The notes beneath the pieces were generated by a model. The model was not told where the DNA came from. It saw only the letters and a list, made by a program, of their open reading frames with translations, and ran no database searches. A stretch of 40,905 bases of DNA from a virus, in IMG/VR virus record IMGVR_UViG_3300030061_002112, positions 1-40,905 of that record; one strand, 5' to 3'. Numbering within the stretch: the stretch's first letter is position 1; each line of letters begins with the position of its first letter. Positions 39,262-40,905 of this stretch are shown here, piece by piece. The translations under genes and the position numbers were made by a program.

Positions 39262-39763
39262 CCGTTAATCCAGTTGTTTGGTTTTCTTTTTGTTCAATTT
39301 CTATTTTCTTATATACTAATGATCCTTTAGGAACCATGTCAGGGTTTTCTTCCCATCCTTTTCGCGCATCTTCTCCTATAGCACCCATGTAAGGACAATA
39401 TGTCCCCGCCATATGCATGGCATCAAATACTCTTGGATCAGCACATAGTGTTGACACTGCGGCCACCTTCATGCCCATCGAGTATAAAGATCTAGATAAT
39501 TTTATTCTTTCACAGTTTTCGTCTGTAATAGTAATTCCGCTGCTAATACCGAGGATCTGGGTTTGTACGGCGCCTGCAGCTGCTGTCTTACATACATCAG
39601 AGTTGTTTACAACAACGCTAGGTGAGTTTGCCGTAGGTGGGGTATTATTTGTCACTACCGTTGAGCTCACCGTGTTGGTATCTGCAGCTATAATTGGTTT
39701 AGCCCACAGAGAAACTAATATTAAAGTTATTAATAATGTTATTATTTTTAACCAAAGTTTCAT
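39188..39763 (-). CDS. Exported protein with signal peptide and C-terminal membrane segment
   Basis: A 191-aa protein beginning with a strong signal peptide (LWLKIITLLITLILVSLWAK, cleavage likely near IIA-ADT). A Thr/Asn/Pro-rich linker follows (TNNTPPTANSPSVVVNNSD), then a domain with four Cys (NSDVCKTAAAG, ENCERIKLSR, STLCADPRVF, GTYCPYMGAI) that could form two disulfides. It ends in a hydrophobic helix (KLFKFIIAGMAMHSGIVAFF). I recall this protein type from other marine phages as a hypothetical protein. The last 74 nt also encode the signal peptide of the 544-aa protein in another frame. Function unknown. Confidence 0.7.
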   Translation of the reverse strand: MKLWLKIITLLITLILVSLWAKPIIAADTNTVSSTVVTNNTPPTANSPSVVVNNSDVCKTAAAGAVQTQILGISSGITITDENCERIKLSRSLYSMGMKVAAVSTLCADPRVFDAMHMAGTYCPYMGAIGEDARKGWEENPDMVPKGSLVYKKIEIEQKENQTTGLTDGQKLFKFIIAGMAMHSGIVAFFP

Positions 39764-39994
39764 TTAAGCACCTATTTTATTTAAATTTTTTATAGGAAAA
39801 GCTTCGAAGGGTAAACAAAAAGCATCTGTAACGAGAGTATCTTTGTATTCTTGGGGTTTAGCTTCGTAATAATTTAAGTAATTAGCCACTGAATCTAAAC
39901 ATTCTGTTTCTGTATTATATAATAATGCATTGTATTTCACTGATGGCAAATTTGGTGAAGACACTAACATTAGCATAAGCCATATAGTTTTCAT
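39764..39994 (-). CDS. Small exported protein
   Basis: A 76-aa protein with a short signal peptide (KTIWLMLMLVSSPNLPSV) and two Cys ('TETECLDSVANYLNYY', 'VTDAFCLPFEAFPI') able to form one disulfide. The next gene in transcription order starts immediately after its stop (39763). It shares the 'C...C' plan with the product at 36411. Start overlaps the previous gene's stop as ATGA. Function unknown; periplasmic location inferred. Confidence 0.6.
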   Translation of the reverse strand: MKTIWLMLMLVSSPNLPSVKYNALLYNTETECLDSVANYLNYYEAKPQEYKDTLVTDAFCLPFEAFPIKNLNKIGA

Positions 39995-40164
39995 TTTTTC
40001 TTTTTAATATCTTTACTCAACATTTTATTAAGTGCTGATTTGGAATAAGATTGTTTTGCAAGACTAGGATTCTTTTTTAATATATCCCATTCTTTACCAG
40101 GTTTTTTATTTTTTACCTTAAGTAACGCTTTCCCTACTCCTCTAAGTGCTACACCTATAACCAT
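39991..40164 (-). CDS. Small basic protein, paralogue of its upstream neighbour
   Basis: A 57-aa Lys-rich protein: N-terminal 'MVIGVALRGVGKALLKVKNK', then 'WDILKKNPSLAKQSYSKSAL', ending 'KDIKKKK'. AGGAGG, which spans the end of the upstream gene, lies 5 nt before the ATG, and the stop overlaps the next start (ATGA). The first 16 residues match the 97-aa neighbour at 14 positions (MVIGIALRGLGKALLK). The amphipathic Gly/Leu/Lys start could insert in a membrane; unknown function. Confidence 0.75.
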   Translation of the reverse strand: MVIGVALRGVGKALLKVKNKKPGKEWDILKKNPSLAKQSYSKSALNKMLSKDIKKKK

Positions 40165-40165
40165 A

Positions 40166-40459
40166 TTATCCTCCTGATTTCTTTTTTAAATCTTTACTAA
40201 ATTTATCTGCTCTTTCGCTTGCTTTTGAGAAATCTGTAACTACTCTTTTAAATTTTTTCTTTGTTTGATCTTGACTAGCTTTTTTTGATGCCCCTCTCAA
40301 TACTTCACGTCTTTTCATAAATTTTGCAGCTGCATCATCTATTTTTTTATCTCTTAAATTAACTCGTCTTTCTAAAAATTTACCTGCTTTAGATTTTTTC
40401 CTGCTACCTTTTTTAAGGAGTGCTTTACCTAATCCTCTAAGTGCTATTCCTATTACCAT
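40166..40459 (-). CDS. Small highly basic protein
   Basis: A 97-aa Lys/Arg-rich protein (about one third basic): N-terminal 'MVIGIALRGLGKALLKKGSR', then 'KAGKFLERRVNLRDKKIDDA', 'AAKFMKRREVLRGASKKAS' and 'KFKRVVTDFSKASERADKFS', ending 'KKKSGG'. GGGGACAG lies before the ATG. Its N-terminal block is repeated in the next gene. The amphipathic start plus basic helices could suit membrane or nucleic-acid binding. It is the first clearly supported gene of the leftward exported-protein operon. Confidence 0.65.
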   Translation of the reverse strand: MVIGIALRGLGKALLKKGSRKKSKAGKFLERRVNLRDKKIDDAAAKFMKRREVLRGASKKASQDQTKKKFKRVVTDFSKASERADKFSKDLKKKSGG

Positions 40460-40544
40460 GCTGTCCCCTCATGTATGTTTTATTAGGTTTGTAGTATAAC
40501 CATTTTTTAAATTTATACCATATATTTCTAATTCGTGTTGCCAT
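40437..40544 (-). CDS. Possible 35-aa basic leader protein
   Basis: A short frame with AGGAA 6 nt before its ATG at 40544: 'MATRIRNIWYKFKKWLYYKP' then 'NKTYMRGQHGNRNST'. Rich in Lys, Arg, Trp and Tyr, it resembles the small basic protein at 35885 in style. It overlaps the start of the next gene by 23 nt. Ribosome site and amino-acid choice argue for it; its size and overlap argue against it. Confidence 0.4.
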   Translation of the reverse strand: MATRIRNIWYKFKKWLYYKPNKTYMRGQHGNRNST

Positions 40545-40562
40545 TATGTTCCTGTTAAATGG

Positions 40563-40595
40563 GGATCAAAGCGCTACGAATGAGCGCCAAGATCC
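40563..40595. other. Two-part stem-loop
   Basis: GGATC (40563-40567) pairs with GATCC (40591-40595). After a 3/3 internal loop, GCGCT (40571-40575) pairs with AGCGC (40583-40587) around a 7-nt loop. No T-tract follows on either strand, so it is not a typical terminator. It lies upstream of the leftward genes. Confidence 0.65.
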
Positions 40596-40634
40596 ACCGA
40601 GATGAAATGAAGTTGAGAACTTTGTTCTACACCC

Positions 40635-40643
40635 TGTGGATAA
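40635..40643 (-). other. Consensus DnaA box
   Basis: TGTGGATAA on the + strand is TTATCCACA on the - strand, the high-affinity DnaA 9-mer. It lies in non-coding DNA 8 nt before a 22-nt tract with 20 A/T (40651-40672), as in a DNA-unwinding element. Only one such box is seen here. Confidence 0.5.
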
Positions 40644-40700
40644 CTTTTGCAAGAAATAAATTAATTTTTATCTTGACACGTTTATGGCAGAAATTAGCCA

Positions 40701-40767
40701 AATAATGTTCTTGATATGTTTGGGTCATTATGCTATATACAAGGCATACGCAGAAAAGAACATTATT
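40701..40767. repeat. 12-bp inverted repeat flanking the rightward promoter
   Basis: AATAATGTTCTT (40701-40712) and its exact reverse complement AAGAACATTATT (40756-40767) lie on either side of the promoter at 40711-40739; the left arm overlaps the -35 box. A third copy of AATAATGTT at 40773-40781 makes a perfect 9-bp hairpin with the right arm (40759-40781). Binding sites for a regulator are likely. Confidence 0.75.
40711..40739 (+). promoter_or_regulatory. Rightward sigma70-type promoter with extended -10
   Basis: TTGATA (40711-40716), a 17-nt spacer and TATATA (40734-40739), with TG at 40731-40732 one base before the -10 box (extended -10). It points right, out of the window, and probably drives the genes that precede the head module. 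Confidence 0.6.
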
Positions 40768-40905
40768 ACATGAATAATGTTTCTATCTGGCTGAACAACA
40801 ATCGCAACGTTGTAAAGCAATGGCTCCGGGGGATATGTCCAAATGGATGAAGGACTGGATGTTAGGTACTGAGTACTCCTAGGAAACTAGTTGCAGGGAA
40901 AGGTT

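Larger units (their letters stand above)
40545..40905. other. Long non-coding control region, candidate replication origin
   Basis: This is the only gene-free stretch of more than 300 bp. It contains a double-stem hairpin (40563-40595), a consensus DnaA box (40635-40643) beside an AT-rich tract (40651-40672), a rightward promoter (40711-40739) framed by a 12-bp inverted repeat, and a perfect hairpin (40759-40781). Only short frames without convincing ribosome sites lie to its right. It separates the leftward operon from whatever lies beyond the right edge. Confidence 0.5.

Noticed and set aside
40563-40595. tRNA gene
   Set aside because: The two-part stem has no acceptor CCA, D-arm or T-arm sequence; no tRNA-like cloverleaf was found elsewhere.
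40673-40708. TTGACA at 40673 as a promoter
   Set aside because: No -10 box occurs at 15-19 nt spacing; the promoter at 40711 is much better.
40770-40882. Short frames at the right end (26 aa from 40770 and 20 aa from 40820)
   Set aside because: No ribosome site, very short, and the first lies across the perfect hairpin; no support beyond open frame.
1-40905. Prophage or temperate phage
   Set aside because: No integrase, repressor, attachment site or host genes are seen; the Leu762 polymerase alone is not enough.

Overview
The window is part of the genome of a lytic-type, short-tailed marine bacteriophage. It is AT-rich, almost entirely coding, and packed into long runs of genes that overlap by a few bases. 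The virion genes (tail-fibre cassettes rich in 'LDADADTTITADTDD' type repeats, S74 chaperone tails, large internal proteins) and the replication genes (family A DNA polymerase, AEP primase, SSB-like protein, RecB-type exonuclease) resemble those of uncultured ocean podoviruses and pelagiphages. A marine alphaproteobacterium (SAR11/SAR116 type) is the most plausible host, but this is inferred from gene content and base composition only. Large terminase, portal and major capsid genes are absent, so the window is an incomplete genome or an arbitrary cut of one. No tRNA, integrase, CRISPR array or insertion sequence was seen.

Layout. (1) 1-12.5 kb, + strand: end of an upstream gene, a head-tail adaptor candidate, then about a dozen tail-fibre, receptor-binding or decoration proteins, two with C-terminal S74 intramolecular chaperones, and a 625-aa nozzle-like protein. 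(2) 12.5-22.5 kb, +: internal virion/ejection protein candidates, including a 1117-aa protein, with a GNAT acetyltransferase among them; three share a 'GGIM' motif at or near their C-termini. (3) 22.5-23.6 kb, +: small membrane protein and T4-type lysozyme. (4) 23.6-24.7 kb, +: PD-(D/E)XK nuclease and an Hsp20 chaperone with its own promoter and a leader that looks like a ROSE RNA thermometer. (5) 24.7-26.6 kb, - strand: SNF2-type helicase and a conserved unknown protein. (6) 26.7-36.4 kb, +: SSB-like protein, AEP primase, HNH endonuclease, UvrD-like helicase, DUF6378-like protein, PolA with Leu at the '762' position, a Bax-like glucosaminidase, a PAPS-reductase-like PP-loop protein, three small genes and a SufE-like sulfur carrier. 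(7) 36.4-40.5 kb, -: a coupled operon of exported or membrane-anchored proteins of unknown function, including a 544-aa secreted protein with an acidic Met/Glu repeat, plus very small basic proteins. (8) 40.55-40.9 kb: the only long non-coding stretch, with a consensus DnaA box, an AT-rich tract, stem-loops, an inverted repeat and a rightward promoter, so a candidate origin/control region.

How the parts work together. The + strand early/middle block (6) would replicate DNA, with the nuclease and helicases supporting recombination or host DNA breakdown. Block (1-3) builds the particle, ejects DNA and lyses the cell. Three elements stand out as possible undescribed systems: a phage sulfur-relay pair (PP-loop/Fe-S enzyme plus SufE-like carrier), a phage-borne RNA thermometer on a small heat-shock gene, and the exported-protein operon (7).
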